Shown in pieces: positions 1 to 5,890 of a stretch of 6,257 nucleotides of DNA. The stretch comes from Gemmatimonadota bacterium (GTDB lineage: Bacteria > Latescibacterota > UBA2968 > UBA8231): the NCBI GenBank assembly GCA_009845645.1, contig VXZF01000371.1:1-6257 (forward strand), written 5' to 3'. Positions within the stretch are counted from its first letter, which is position 1; every line of letters begins with the position of its first letter. Under the pieces are notes generated by a model. The model was not told the DNA's origin and ran no database searches. It saw only the letters and a program-made list of their open reading frames with translations. A program made the translations under genes and the position numbers.

Positions 1-2
1 CG

Positions 3-317
3 CGCATCGACGGCTGCGGCCCGTGGACCATCTATGCGCGCATTATGATGCCCCTTGTCAAACCAGCCCTCGCCGCACAGGCAGCCTTCACGTTCGTGGC
101 CCAGTGGAACGACTTCCTGTGGCCGCTGGTGGTGCTCAAAAGCCGCGAGCTGTACACCCTGCAATTGGGGCTGGCCAGCCTCCAAGGCGTCTTTGGGGTC
201 AACTGGCGCTATATCTCGGCGGCCTCGATCATCGCCTTGGTGCCGACGGTGCTGTTCTTCCTCTTCACCCAGCGATTTTTCACGCAGGGGCTGACGGCTG
301 GTGCCGTGAAGGAATAG
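3..317 (+). CDS. Carbohydrate ABC transporter permease, MalG type (C-terminal part)
   Basis: This is the inner-membrane subunit of a sugar importer of the binding-protein-dependent ABC family. The visible reading frame enters from the left edge and gives 104 residues before TAG at 315-317. It opens in the EAA loop that contacts the ATPase (RIDGCGPWTIYARIMMPLVK matches the usual pattern of R-x-DG, then W, I, and a P-L-x-KP turn). A membrane segment follows (AAFTFVAQWNDFLWPLVVL, with the W-N-x-F-L-W-P-L signature typical of MalG-like permeases). A last hydrophobic segment near the end (ISAASIIALVPTVLFFLFTQ) leads to a short cytoplasmic tail finishing in GAVKE, also typical of the family. The substrate cannot be told from this fragment. 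Codon use is GC-rich, like the genes at the right end and unlike the defence block that follows. The start and most of the gene lie outside the window. Confidence 0.93.
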   Translation, partial: RIDGCGPWTIYARIMMPLVKPALAAQAAFTFVAQWNDFLWPLVVLKSRELYTLQLGLASLQGVFGVNWRYISAASIIALVPTVLFFLFTQRFFTQGLTAGAVKE

Positions 318-412
318 CCACGTAGTTGAAGTCTGGCTACGGATTGCACGAATCGGGCTTATAGGGGAAATTGTGAGACGCTGGAGGCATTGAGGAACGG
401 GAAGGAAAATCA
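318..412. other. Intergenic junction between the metabolic flank and the defence block
   Basis: These 95 bases separate the permease from the MNT gene. A short inverted repeat, CGTAG (321-325) and CTACG (337-341) with an 11-base loop, lies just after the permease stop. It has no T-run after it, so it is at best a weak terminator. A TTATAG sequence at 359-364 could be a -10 element, but no matching -35 is seen at the usual spacing. A strong ribosome binding site, GGGAAGGA at 399-406, serves the next gene. No coding sequence was recognised. Confidence 0.45.
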
Positions 413-736
413 GTGAAAAAACAAATGCTTGATCAGAAGACCCTAGATGACATCATCCGGCGCGTCGTAGAGGTTGCTCAGCCGGAGCGGATTATCCTCT
501 TCGGCTCCGCCGCCCGAGGCGACATGACGCGGAACAGTGACGTAGATCTTCTCATTATCAAGGAGGGCAGCGACGCAAATCTTAGGGCCCGGATTTACGA
601 GAAGATGTACGGTGTGCGCGTCGCGGTTGATGCGATTCTGGTCTCGCCAGCGGATGTAGAACGCTACAAGGATAGCCATCCGTTGGTCATCAAGCAGGCA
701 CTACAAGGAGGAAGAGTAGTGTATGAAGCTGCCTGA
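413..736 (+). CDS. Minimal nucleotidyltransferase (MNT) domain antitoxin-like protein
   Basis: This is a 107-residue protein of the DNA polymerase beta-like minimal nucleotidyltransferase family. The signature is G31-S32, ten residues, then D43-V-D45 (the GSx10DxD form), in the segment IILFGSAARGDMTRNSDVDL. A third carboxylate, D73 in VAVDAILVS, completes the metal-binding triad, so it should be active. In known HEPN-MNT modules, MNT antitoxins of this type silence a HEPN ribonuclease by adding AMP groups to it. The start is GTG at 413, placed 6 bases after GGGAAGGA (399-406). An ATG at 425 would drop only four residues. The gene overlaps the start of a broken HEPN-like frame at 723. With no intact HEPN gene beside it, this copy looks orphaned, unless it acts on a partner elsewhere or has taken another role. 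Confidence 0.9.
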   Translation: MKKQMLDQKTLDDIIRRVVEVAQPERIILFGSAARGDMTRNSDVDLLIIKEGSDANLRARIYEKMYGVRVAVDAILVSPADVERYKDSHPLVIKQALQGGRVVYEAA

Positions 737-794
737 ACGTTTTCCGCCGGATGATCCACGCGAGCGGTACGCCGGTCACGGTGTGGGGATGTGA
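723..794 (+). pseudogene. Remnant of a HEPN-domain toxin gene (N-terminus only)
   Basis: A 23-codon frame starts at ATG 723, inside the end of the MNT gene, 11 bases after a full Shine-Dalgarno sequence AAGGAGG (705-711). It ends at TGA 792-794. The first residues, MKLPERFPPDDPRE, resemble the typical opening of MNT-linked HEPN proteins, which usually continues with W-L and a helix. Here it becomes RYAGHGVGM and stops. No HEPN helix or R-x4-6-H ribonuclease motif appears in any frame before the next gene, so the loss looks like a deletion or recombination near 762-768 rather than a single frameshift. The overlap of 14 bases with MNT is what an intact HEPN-MNT operon would show. The family assignment rests on a short stretch recalled from known proteins and is therefore tentative. 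Confidence 0.6.
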
Positions 795-798
795 GTGG

Positions 799-1323
799 AT
801 GACGGCTTCTAAGAGGATACTGATCATTGCCGGACCAAACGGTGCAGGCAAGACGACATTTGCTACCGAATTTCTACCGAACGAAGCGAACTGTCCCACC
901 TTTATAAACGCGGATCTCATCGCTTCAGGGCTGAGTCCGTTTAAACCGGATTTGGTCGAAGTCCGCGCTGGCAGATTGATGCTGAACATGATTCACGATT
1001 ACGTGAGGAGAGGCGAGAGTTTCGCTTTCGAGACCACCCTGAGCGGACGCGGCTATGCACGCTTGATTCCTCGCTGGCAGAAACAGGGTTACTGGATAAA
1101 GCTTTTCTTCCTGCGCTTGCCGACTCTAGAGATGGCTATCACCCGTGTCAGGCAGCGGATACAGGAGGGAGGTCATAACGTACCAGAATCGGTTATTCGT
1201 CGCCGATTTCACGCTGGGTGGCGCAATTTCGAAACCATCTACCGGGATTTGGTAGATGAGTGGACAGTATATGACAACTCGGGGAAGATCCCGGTGTTGT
1301 TGGCAGAGGAGAGTAAGCTATGA
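799..1323 (+). CDS. Zeta-toxin-like P-loop kinase / ATPase (COG4185-like)
   Basis: This is a 174-residue P-loop protein resembling the zeta toxin and COG4185 group. Zeta toxins phosphorylate UDP-N-acetylglucosamine and so block cell-wall synthesis; whether this branch has the same substrate is not known to me. Near the N-terminus is a Walker A motif, AGPNGAGKTT (11-20, K18). It is followed by FINADLIA with D39 in the place of the zeta catalytic aspartate, then FAFETTLSG (75-83), and a lid-like region with arginines, VRQRIQEGGHNVPE, leading to IRRRF. The start at ATG 799 is preferred because families like this begin only a few residues before the Walker A strand. An upstream in-frame start at 751 would add 16 residues that read through the HEPN remnant. 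It overlaps the next small gene by ATGA (1320-1323), the usual sign of a toxin-antitoxin pair with translational coupling. Confidence 0.85.
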   Translation: MTASKRILIIAGPNGAGKTTFATEFLPNEANCPTFINADLIASGLSPFKPDLVEVRAGRLMLNMIHDYVRRGESFAFETTLSGRGYARLIPRWQKQGYWIKLFFLRLPTLEMAITRVRQRIQEGGHNVPESVIRRRFHAGWRNFETIYRDLVDEWTVYDNSGKIPVLLAEESKL

Positions 1324-1535
1324 CTACTCAGAAACAGAAACATCAAGGAACGACAGAGAAACAACGCGATCCTGACTTTGTCGGCGCAGAGGCTGCCATG
1401 CACCGAGCAGCAAAACGCGCCCGTCATCGGGCTATGGAGACCATCGGCGCGGTGGCTGTGTTCAGGGACGGAAAAGTTGTCTGGGAGAAAGCTGACGGGA
1501 CATTCGACGAAGGCTTTGAATTAGGCGACTTATGA
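1320..1535 (+). CDS. Small putative antitoxin of the zeta-like kinase
   Basis: This is a 71-residue charged protein whose start overlaps the stop of the kinase gene (ATGA). A strong ribosome binding site, AGAGGAGAG (1305-1313), sits 6 bases upstream. The first 17 residues are polar and probably disordered. A helix rich in Ala, Arg and His follows (AAMHRAAKRARHRAME, 25-40), then a short beta-like segment (GAVAVFRDGKVVWEKA, 43-58) and an acidic tail. Small proteins with this helix followed by V-x-x-DGK-hV are commonly encoded directly after COG4185-type kinases, and I infer an antitoxin role from that arrangement and size. No DNA-binding motif is evident, so autoregulation by this protein alone is not supported. 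It is unlike the classical epsilon antitoxin in gene order, since epsilon precedes zeta. Confidence 0.7.
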   Translation: MTTQKQKHQGTTEKQRDPDFVGAEAAMHRAAKRARHRAMETIGAVAVFRDGKVVWEKADGTFDEGFELGDL

Positions 1536-1574
1536 GTGGGAGAGTGATGCAGTGAAGCTTGAGGAGTTGATCTG

Positions 1575-2978
1575 ATGTGCCGGGTTTTGGGAACTGATAT
1601 GAAACAAGCACGCGATCACATCTTCATAAGTTATGCAACTGAGCAGTCGGCATTATGCGACTGGCTTGCCCGTCGGCTTGCTGCCGAAGGGTACGCTATA
1701 TGGTGCGATCGCCAGAAGCTGCTTGGGGGTGAGAACTGGCCCAATGATATCGATGTAGCGATTAATGAGCGAACTTTCCGTATGCTTGCGCTGCTGTCAC
1801 GGGCATCAATGAACAAGCCGAATCCGCAGGGAGAGTGGCTGAAGGGTATCGCCATTGGCAAAAAGCTGGACATTGACGACTTCGTTATTCCGTTGAATAC
1901 CGAAGGACTCCGACCAGACGAAATTGCTTGGAATCTCCAACCCATCAACTATATCGCATTCTCACCAAGTTGGGCTGATGGCCTCGCTTCCTTGTTGAAG
2001 AAGCTCCAGTCAGTTGCTGCACCCCGGGTCTTGAATGACGGCCCCCGTGTTGCCGTAGAATCAATCATTGCAAGCAGCGCGGTTCGAGACGAACCCGAAG
2101 AGCTATTAAGCAACTGCTTCGAGGTCATTCAAACGCCACGATACATTCGCAAGTACGAGGTTGAGACCGATCTCTCTATAGGTGAGCGTCGTGCACTGCG
2201 GACAGAATGGGCATGTCGTGATGTGTTACCGAACTGTGTACTCGCCTTTGAGGACCCGCCTTCTATCGTGAACACACGCCATAGATTTCAGTACCTGGGC
2301 CAAGTTCCTTGGAGTGATACAGAGTCGGTGAATGGAATAGACACGCGGGATCTTGTTGTTAGCCTGATACATAGGTGTTTGGATCTCCTTCTGAGAGATA
2401 AAGGAATGAAGTACTCCGTTATCATGGAGAATAGGAATCATAGAAAGCACATAAAGCAGTGGTATCTTCCGCAAGGACTTCTATATAAAGACCGTGTGTC
2501 AGTCACTTTTCCTAGCGGAAAGAAAAGCTGGTTCAAGGGGGTCGGTGAACGTACCTATCTAACCATAACAGGCAGAGAGATATACCGATATCACCTGAGC
2601 CCATCGTTTTCGGTGCTGCGCGGTCAAATTGATCCTTTCGTCCTATTCCTCCGAAATCGTGTTTATCTCACTGATAATAAGGGCAGACCACTTGAAGGAC
2701 GGAAGATTGTATCACGTCGTAAAAATCTATGCAAAGGATGGTTCAACTACGAGTGGTGTGCACGAACTCTTGGCATTGCCCAGCTACTGGCCGATGAGGA
2801 TATGTACATACAGTTCGGACCAGACGGAGAGCAGCAACTCGTCATCAGTGCCATGCCGATTGTTCCGAATGCTCCCCAACGTATCCGCGACGAACTCGTG
2901 GACGAACCCGATGAGATCTACACGGCGTGGCATGAGGAAGATGGGGTAGAGGTTGACGATGTCGAACCAGATGAGTGA
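1575..2978 (+). CDS. TIR-APAZ protein, NADase effector subunit of a SPARTA defence system
   Basis: This 467-residue protein is the effector half of a short-Argonaute system. The TIR domain spans about residues 13-130: HIFISYATEQ (first strand), GYAIWCDRQKLLGGENW (BB-loop region), LALLSRAS, and E87 in PQGEWLKGIAIGKKL. E87 is the best candidate for the catalytic glutamate of NAD(P)+ hydrolysis, because the downstream Gly-Lys falls at the same +8/+9 spacing as in SARM1. The domain ends in INYIAFSPSWADGLASLL. From about 175 to 435 the chain fits the APAZ domain, which replaces the Argonaute N, L1 and L2 regions (QWYLPQGLLYKDRV, FLRNRVYLTDNKGRPLEGRK, GWFNYEW). The last 29 residues hold 15 Asp or Glu. 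The start at 1575 has GAGGAG (1561-1566) 8 bases upstream; ATG 1599 would also leave a complete TIR domain. It overlaps the Argonaute gene by 20 bases. Confidence 0.93.
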   Translation: MCRVLGTDMKQARDHIFISYATEQSALCDWLARRLAAEGYAIWCDRQKLLGGENWPNDIDVAINERTFRMLALLSRASMNKPNPQGEWLKGIAIGKKLDIDDFVIPLNTEGLRPDEIAWNLQPINYIAFSPSWADGLASLLKKLQSVAAPRVLNDGPRVAVESIIASSAVRDEPEELLSNCFEVIQTPRYIRKYEVETDLSIGERRALRTEWACRDVLPNCVLAFEDPPSIVNTRHRFQYLGQVPWSDTESVNGIDTRDLVVSLIHRCLDLLLRDKGMKYSVIMENRNHRKHIKQWYLPQGLLYKDRVSVTFPSGKKSWFKGVGERTYLTITGREIYRYHLSPSFSVLRGQIDPFVLFLRNRVYLTDNKGRPLEGRKIVSRRKNLCKGWFNYEWCARTLGIAQLLADEDMYIQFGPDGEQQLVISAMPIVPNAPQRIRDELVDEPDEIYTAWHEEDGVEVDDVEPDE

Positions 2979-4506
2979 AGACCCGATGTTGTGTGAGATC
3001 AAGATTCTCGACGAACCAGCGCTAGAATTTCGGTACGGCCAGCCAGTCGCCGATCCACGTGATGGACTGTCATTGTTTGGCCCGTATGACGCAGACGCTC
3101 CTAGCCATCCAGGGGCTTTATCCTATGGTGTTGTCGGCACGGGTGAAGGTATAGATCTGTTTTTGGCGTGGTCGAATGCGATGATCCACTCGTGGACAGA
3201 TGCCCCGAATAACCGTCACCGCTTGTGGCCACCGTACCCAGGATTTCAGGCAGCGTTCGCCTGCGATTGGCGAAACGAACCAGTTTGGAAACATGTGCTC
3301 GATAGTCATGAACTGAGTGACGTGGCTTATCGTTATGATCATCACGAACGGGTCTATTCGACCGTAAACCAGTACCTCTCGGCTTTTCAAGATTTGCAGA
3401 AGCTCGATGAGCGCGTAAGTGTCATGGTCTGCGTCGTGCCTGACGAAATCTACCAAACGTGCCGGATTAAGTCGCGTGTGAGTGTGGAACAGTCGACCGG
3501 AGAAGCCGTTTCTAAGAAACGGCGGGAGTCGCGTAAGGAGGGACAACTAGAGTTTTTCTCAAACTACGAGCCGGAGCAGTACGAACTCTCTCTCGATTTT
3601 CGCAGGCAGATCAAAGCGCGGACGATGATCCATAATGTTCCAATCCAAATTATCCGTGAATCGACGCTGAGGCTCAATGACGAGAAGCGGTTTGGGCTAC
3701 GAGGGCTAACACCGCTCTCGAATCGTATGTGGAATTTGTCGAGCGCGTTGTATTACAAGGGAAGCGGCAAACCGTGGAAGCTGGCTACTGCTAGGGAAGG
3801 CGTTTGCTATGTCGGTCTCGCTTTTCGTCGGGCCGATGCTACCTACAACAAAGGCGGACCGAAGACCGCGGCATGCGCCGCCCAGATGTTCCTCGACGAT
3901 GGGGATGGCGTGGTATTCTTAGGCAACTACGGCCCGTGGTACTCGCCGGAAGACAATCAATATCGACTTACAGCCCAAGCTGCACACGATCTGCTCAAAG
4001 GGGCTCTTGACACCTATGTCCAATTGCACGGGAAGACCTTGACTGAAGTCTTCCTGCACTCCCGGTCCGACATCAGCGCTGAAGAGTTCGAAGGGTACCG
4101 ATCCGCGGCCTCCGACGGACTAAAGGTCGTAGGTATTCGCGTTCGTCCCTACCACGATGGTCCAAGACTGTACCGACCTGACAAGCAGTGGCCGGTGATT
4201 CGGGGCACGTTGTGGAAACATTCTCCAACTCGGGGATATCTGTTCGGATCTGGGTTCAAACCGCGACTCGGAACCTACGACGGATGGGAGACACCCGTAC
4301 CCCTACAGATCGACATTCAACATGGAGATGCGGATATCGTTGATGTGGCACGCGATATCCTCGGTCTGACAAAGCTTAATTACAACACCTGTAATGCTGG
4401 TGACACCCAGCCAGTTACTGTCAAGTTCTCTGATGCGGTAGGCGAGATTCTCGTGAGTAATCCGACCGTGACCAACCGGCAACCTACTTTCAGATTCTAC
4501 ATCTAA
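2959..4506 (+). CDS. Short prokaryotic Argonaute (MID-PIWI, catalytically inactive), SPARTA
   Basis: This 515-residue protein is the guide-binding sensor of SPARTA. It lacks N and PAZ domains, and its length matches short Argonautes. The N-terminal half is MID-like. It opens with ILDEPALEFRYGQ and DGLSLFGPYD, a strongly family-typical start, includes a basic loop (KKRRESRK, 186-193), and ends near IHNVPIQIIRES (224-235). PIWI runs from about 280 to the C-terminal FRFYI. The catalytic tetrad is lost: A288 in YVGLAFRR takes the place of the first Asp, and S368 in VFLHSRSD takes the place of the R-D-G aspartate. It should therefore bind guide and target but not cut. ATG 2959 is chosen because AGAGG (2948-2952) lies 6 bases upstream; TTG 2953 and ATG 2971 are alternatives. 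The overlap with TIR-APAZ suggests coupled translation, as expected for subunits of one heterodimer. Confidence 0.94.
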   Translation: MSNQMSEDPMLCEIKILDEPALEFRYGQPVADPRDGLSLFGPYDADAPSHPGALSYGVVGTGEGIDLFLAWSNAMIHSWTDAPNNRHRLWPPYPGFQAAFACDWRNEPVWKHVLDSHELSDVAYRYDHHERVYSTVNQYLSAFQDLQKLDERVSVMVCVVPDEIYQTCRIKSRVSVEQSTGEAVSKKRRESRKEGQLEFFSNYEPEQYELSLDFRRQIKARTMIHNVPIQIIRESTLRLNDEKRFGLRGLTPLSNRMWNLSSALYYKGSGKPWKLATAREGVCYVGLAFRRADATYNKGGPKTAACAAQMFLDDGDGVVFLGNYGPWYSPEDNQYRLTAQAAHDLLKGALDTYVQLHGKTLTEVFLHSRSDISAEEFEGYRSAASDGLKVVGIRVRPYHDGPRLYRPDKQWPVIRGTLWKHSPTRGYLFGSGFKPRLGTYDGWETPVPLQIDIQHGDADIVDVARDILGLTKLNYNTCNAGDTQPVTVKFSDAVGEILVSNPTVTNRQPTFRFYI

Positions 4507-4581
4507 TGTAAGGACAATGGCAGTATGACTAGTGAAGGATAACCGTCAAACGCCTCATCGGAGTCGACCTTTCCCTGAAGA

Positions 4582-4595
4582 AGTATCCCGATACT
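4582..4595. repeat. Perfect inverted repeat AGTATC-CC-GATACT
   Basis: Two 6-base arms, AGTATC (4582-4587) and GATACT (4590-4595), flank a two-base centre. The centre is too short for a stable RNA hairpin, so a dimeric DNA-binding protein site is the likelier reading. It lies 69 bases before the ATG of the next gene. No regulator is identified in the window and chance cannot be excluded. Confidence 0.35.
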
Positions 4596-4611
4596 CTGTC
4601 CACAAGAAAAA

Positions 4612-4641
4612 CGTGCGGCACGTGCATATCCCACGTTGTAC
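4612..4641. promoter_or_regulatory. Palindrome cluster upstream of the TIM-barrel-like gene
   Basis: CGTGC-G-GCACG (4612-4622) overlaps the palindrome GCACGTGC (4618-4625). ACGTTGTAC follows at 4633-4641. The same 9 bases occur upstream of the PLP gene at 5883-5891, where they are part of a perfect 12-base palindrome. The position just before a ribosome binding site suggests an operator or leader element. The regulator is unknown. Confidence 0.35.
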
Positions 4642-4663
4642 ATCCCCCAAGGAGACCACGCCC

Positions 4664-5836
4664 ATGAGAGCGACCATATATACGTACCCCTGGGACTTAA
4701 CCGACGAAGGCATTGACTCGGCCCTAGACACCATCGCCCACACAGCCGGCCTCAACAGCGTCAGCTTGGCCCAGAGCTACCACGTATCGACGTACTTTTT
4801 GCCGCACAATCCCCGGCGGCCCCTCTACTGGGGAGAAGAAGGCGCGCTCTACTTCCAGCCGTCCGCTGCCTTTTACGACGAAAGCCCAATCACGCCCCTA
4901 GTCAGCAACGTCGTCGATGGCCCAGATTACATGCGCCGGATCACAGACCAAATCAAAGAGCGCGGCCTCGACCTGACGAGTTGGCTGGTCTTCAACTACA
5001 ACCACTACCTGCCCCAGCGCTATCCAGACGCGGCCAAACACGATCCCTTTGGCCACCTCAACTTCGCCCAGCTATGCCCAGCCAGCCCCTTGGTGCGCGA
5101 CTACGCTTGCGCACTCTGTCGCGATATAGCCGCGCAGTTCCAGCCCGACGAGTTCCACCTCGAATCGCTGGGCTACCTGCACTTCAGCTACGGCTTCCGC
5201 AATCCCAAAGTCGGCGTAAAAATCACGCCCTTCTGCGAACTGCTGATGGGATTGTGCTACTGCCAGCATTGCTTACAGCGTGCCGGTGCCCTCGGCTTAT
5301 ATGGAGAGAGCTTCCGCGCAGAGGTCGCCGAATACCTCGCCCGCGAACTCGCAGCTGAGCCTGCCCCGGAAAACATGCAGCCTCCCAGCGCCGAATTCCT
5401 CGACACCGCCTTTTCCGGCCGCTTGCAGACCTTTCTCGACGCCCGCGTCGAAGCGGCAACCTCGCTGGTGGAGGAAGCCATTGCCATCGCCAACCAAGCT
5501 GGCGCACGCGCCTCGTTCTTCGGGGGCCGCGACCGGACCGTCAACGGGCTTGACTCGGACCGCGTCCTCCGCAACGTGTACATGGTCAACGCCGGCGTGG
5601 GCGGCGAGCCGGACGCCCACGCCGATAGCGTCCGCACCCTGCGCGGCGAATTCCCAGCCGACACCGACCTCAGCGCCATCGTCAACCCTGGGGGATTCGC
5701 CGACAGCGACGCACTCGGCGTACATCTGACCGCGCTGCACCAAGCGGGCGTCAATGGCTACGCCTTCTACAACTACGGACTCATTCGCCGCGCCCATCTC
5801 GAATGGATCGGCACTTGCCGCCATTTGTGGAAGTAA
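4664..5836 (+). CDS. Uncharacterised TIM-barrel glycosidase-like protein
   Basis: This is a 390-residue cytoplasmic-looking protein with no signal peptide or membrane segment. I do not recognise a named family with certainty. The pattern resembles uncharacterised proteins with a glycoside-hydrolase-like TIM barrel. An early strand with polar loop (MRATIYTYPWDL) is followed by LTSWLVFNYNHYLPQRYPDA (104-123), then LCPASPLVRDYACALCRDI (137-155) and DEFHLESLGYLHF (162-174). E167 of that last strand is a plausible active-site acid. Three cysteines follow in CYCQHC (198, 200, 203), a possible metal or structural site, and late strands end with GYAFYNYGLI. A role in sugar breakdown is inferred from this and from the nearby sugar permease. 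The start at ATG 4664 has AAGGAG (4649-4654) 9 bases upstream; an in-frame GTG at 4532 would add 44 unconvincing residues. Codon use is GC-rich, unlike SPARTA. Confidence 0.8.
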   Translation: MRATIYTYPWDLTDEGIDSALDTIAHTAGLNSVSLAQSYHVSTYFLPHNPRRPLYWGEEGALYFQPSAAFYDESPITPLVSNVVDGPDYMRRITDQIKERGLDLTSWLVFNYNHYLPQRYPDAAKHDPFGHLNFAQLCPASPLVRDYACALCRDIAAQFQPDEFHLESLGYLHFSYGFRNPKVGVKITPFCELLMGLCYCQHCLQRAGALGLYGESFRAEVAEYLARELAAEPAPENMQPPSAEFLDTAFSGRLQTFLDARVEAATSLVEEAIAIANQAGARASFFGGRDRTVNGLDSDRVLRNVYMVNAGVGGEPDAHADSVRTLRGEFPADTDLSAIVNPGGFADSDALGVHLTALHQAGVNGYAFYNYGLIRRAHLEWIGTCRHLWK

Positions 5837-5843
5837 ATGGCGG
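5818..5843 (+). repeat. Perfect 9-bp hairpin across the stop codon
   Basis: CCGCCATTT (5818-5826) and AAATGGCGG (5835-5843) pair perfectly around the loop GTGGAAGT. Two further wobble pairs are possible at the base (5817 with 5844, and 5816 with 5845). The TAA stop (5834-5836) lies at the loop and right-arm edge. No T-run follows, so a standard intrinsic terminator is unlikely. A 3' stabilising structure, or a partial processing or attenuation element between two co-transcribed genes, would fit. Confidence 0.6.
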
Positions 5844-5878
5844 TGTCCTCCCTACGGATAACTATCTAACCGCTGATT

Positions 5879-5890
5879 TACAACGTTGTA
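5879..5890. promoter_or_regulatory. Perfect 12-base palindrome TACAACGTTGTA (possible operator)
   Basis: The palindrome lies immediately before the ribosome binding site AAAGGAG (5894-5900) of the PLP enzyme gene. Nine bases, ACGTTGTAC (5883-5891), recur at 4633-4641 in the equivalent position before the preceding gene. A symmetric site at this place suits a dimeric repressor of the local metabolic genes. No regulator gene is visible here. Confidence 0.4.

Larger units (their letters stand above)
4507..4663. other. Junction between the SPARTA operon and the metabolic flank
   Basis: These 157 bases hold no recognisable gene. The open frame running through from GTG 4532 has no family-like sequence before the ATG at 4664 and is treated as chance read-through. 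No hairpin followed by a T-run was seen for the SPARTA transcript; TACAT and ATGTA around the Argonaute stop (4498-4510) form only a 5-bp AT-rich stem. The second half contains two clusters of inverted repeats, listed separately, and a ribosome binding site, AAGGAG, at 4649-4654. It probably contains one edge of the inserted defence island, but no repeat shared with the left edge (318-412) was found. Confidence 0.5.

Noticed and set aside
321..341. Inverted repeat CGTAG/CTACG as a terminator for the permease
   Set aside because: The stem has only 5 bp with an 11-base loop and no T-run, so terminator function is not supported.
368..376. AAATTGTGAG-like sequence resembling part of a lac operator
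   Set aside because: Only one half-site is present without the symmetric partner, and no LacI gene is in view; the match is likely chance.
751..798. Upstream start for the zeta-like kinase
   Set aside because: It adds 16 residues overlapping the HEPN remnant with no good ribosome binding site; ATG 799 places the Walker A motif at the usual distance from the N-terminus.
1532..1555. Tiny frame ATG 1532 to TGA 1555 overlapping the antitoxin stop
   Set aside because: It encodes seven residues with no recognisable feature; too short to support as a gene or remnant.
3118..3546. Minus-strand 142-codon frame within the Argonaute gene
   Set aside because: It lies inside a clear Argonaute coding region and its translation shows no recognisable motif; it is a shadow frame.
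4532..4663. N-terminal extension of the glycosidase-like protein from GTG 4532
   Set aside because: The added 44 residues look like translated non-coding sequence and span inverted repeats, while ATG 4664 has a well-placed AAGGAG.
5257..5824. Long open frames on the minus strand (165 and 175 codons) opposite the glycosidase-like gene
   Set aside because: They are antisense to a well-supported GC-rich gene, where stop codons are rare by chance. Their translations are low-complexity in Ala, Gly and Arg, and no ribosome binding site or family motif was seen.
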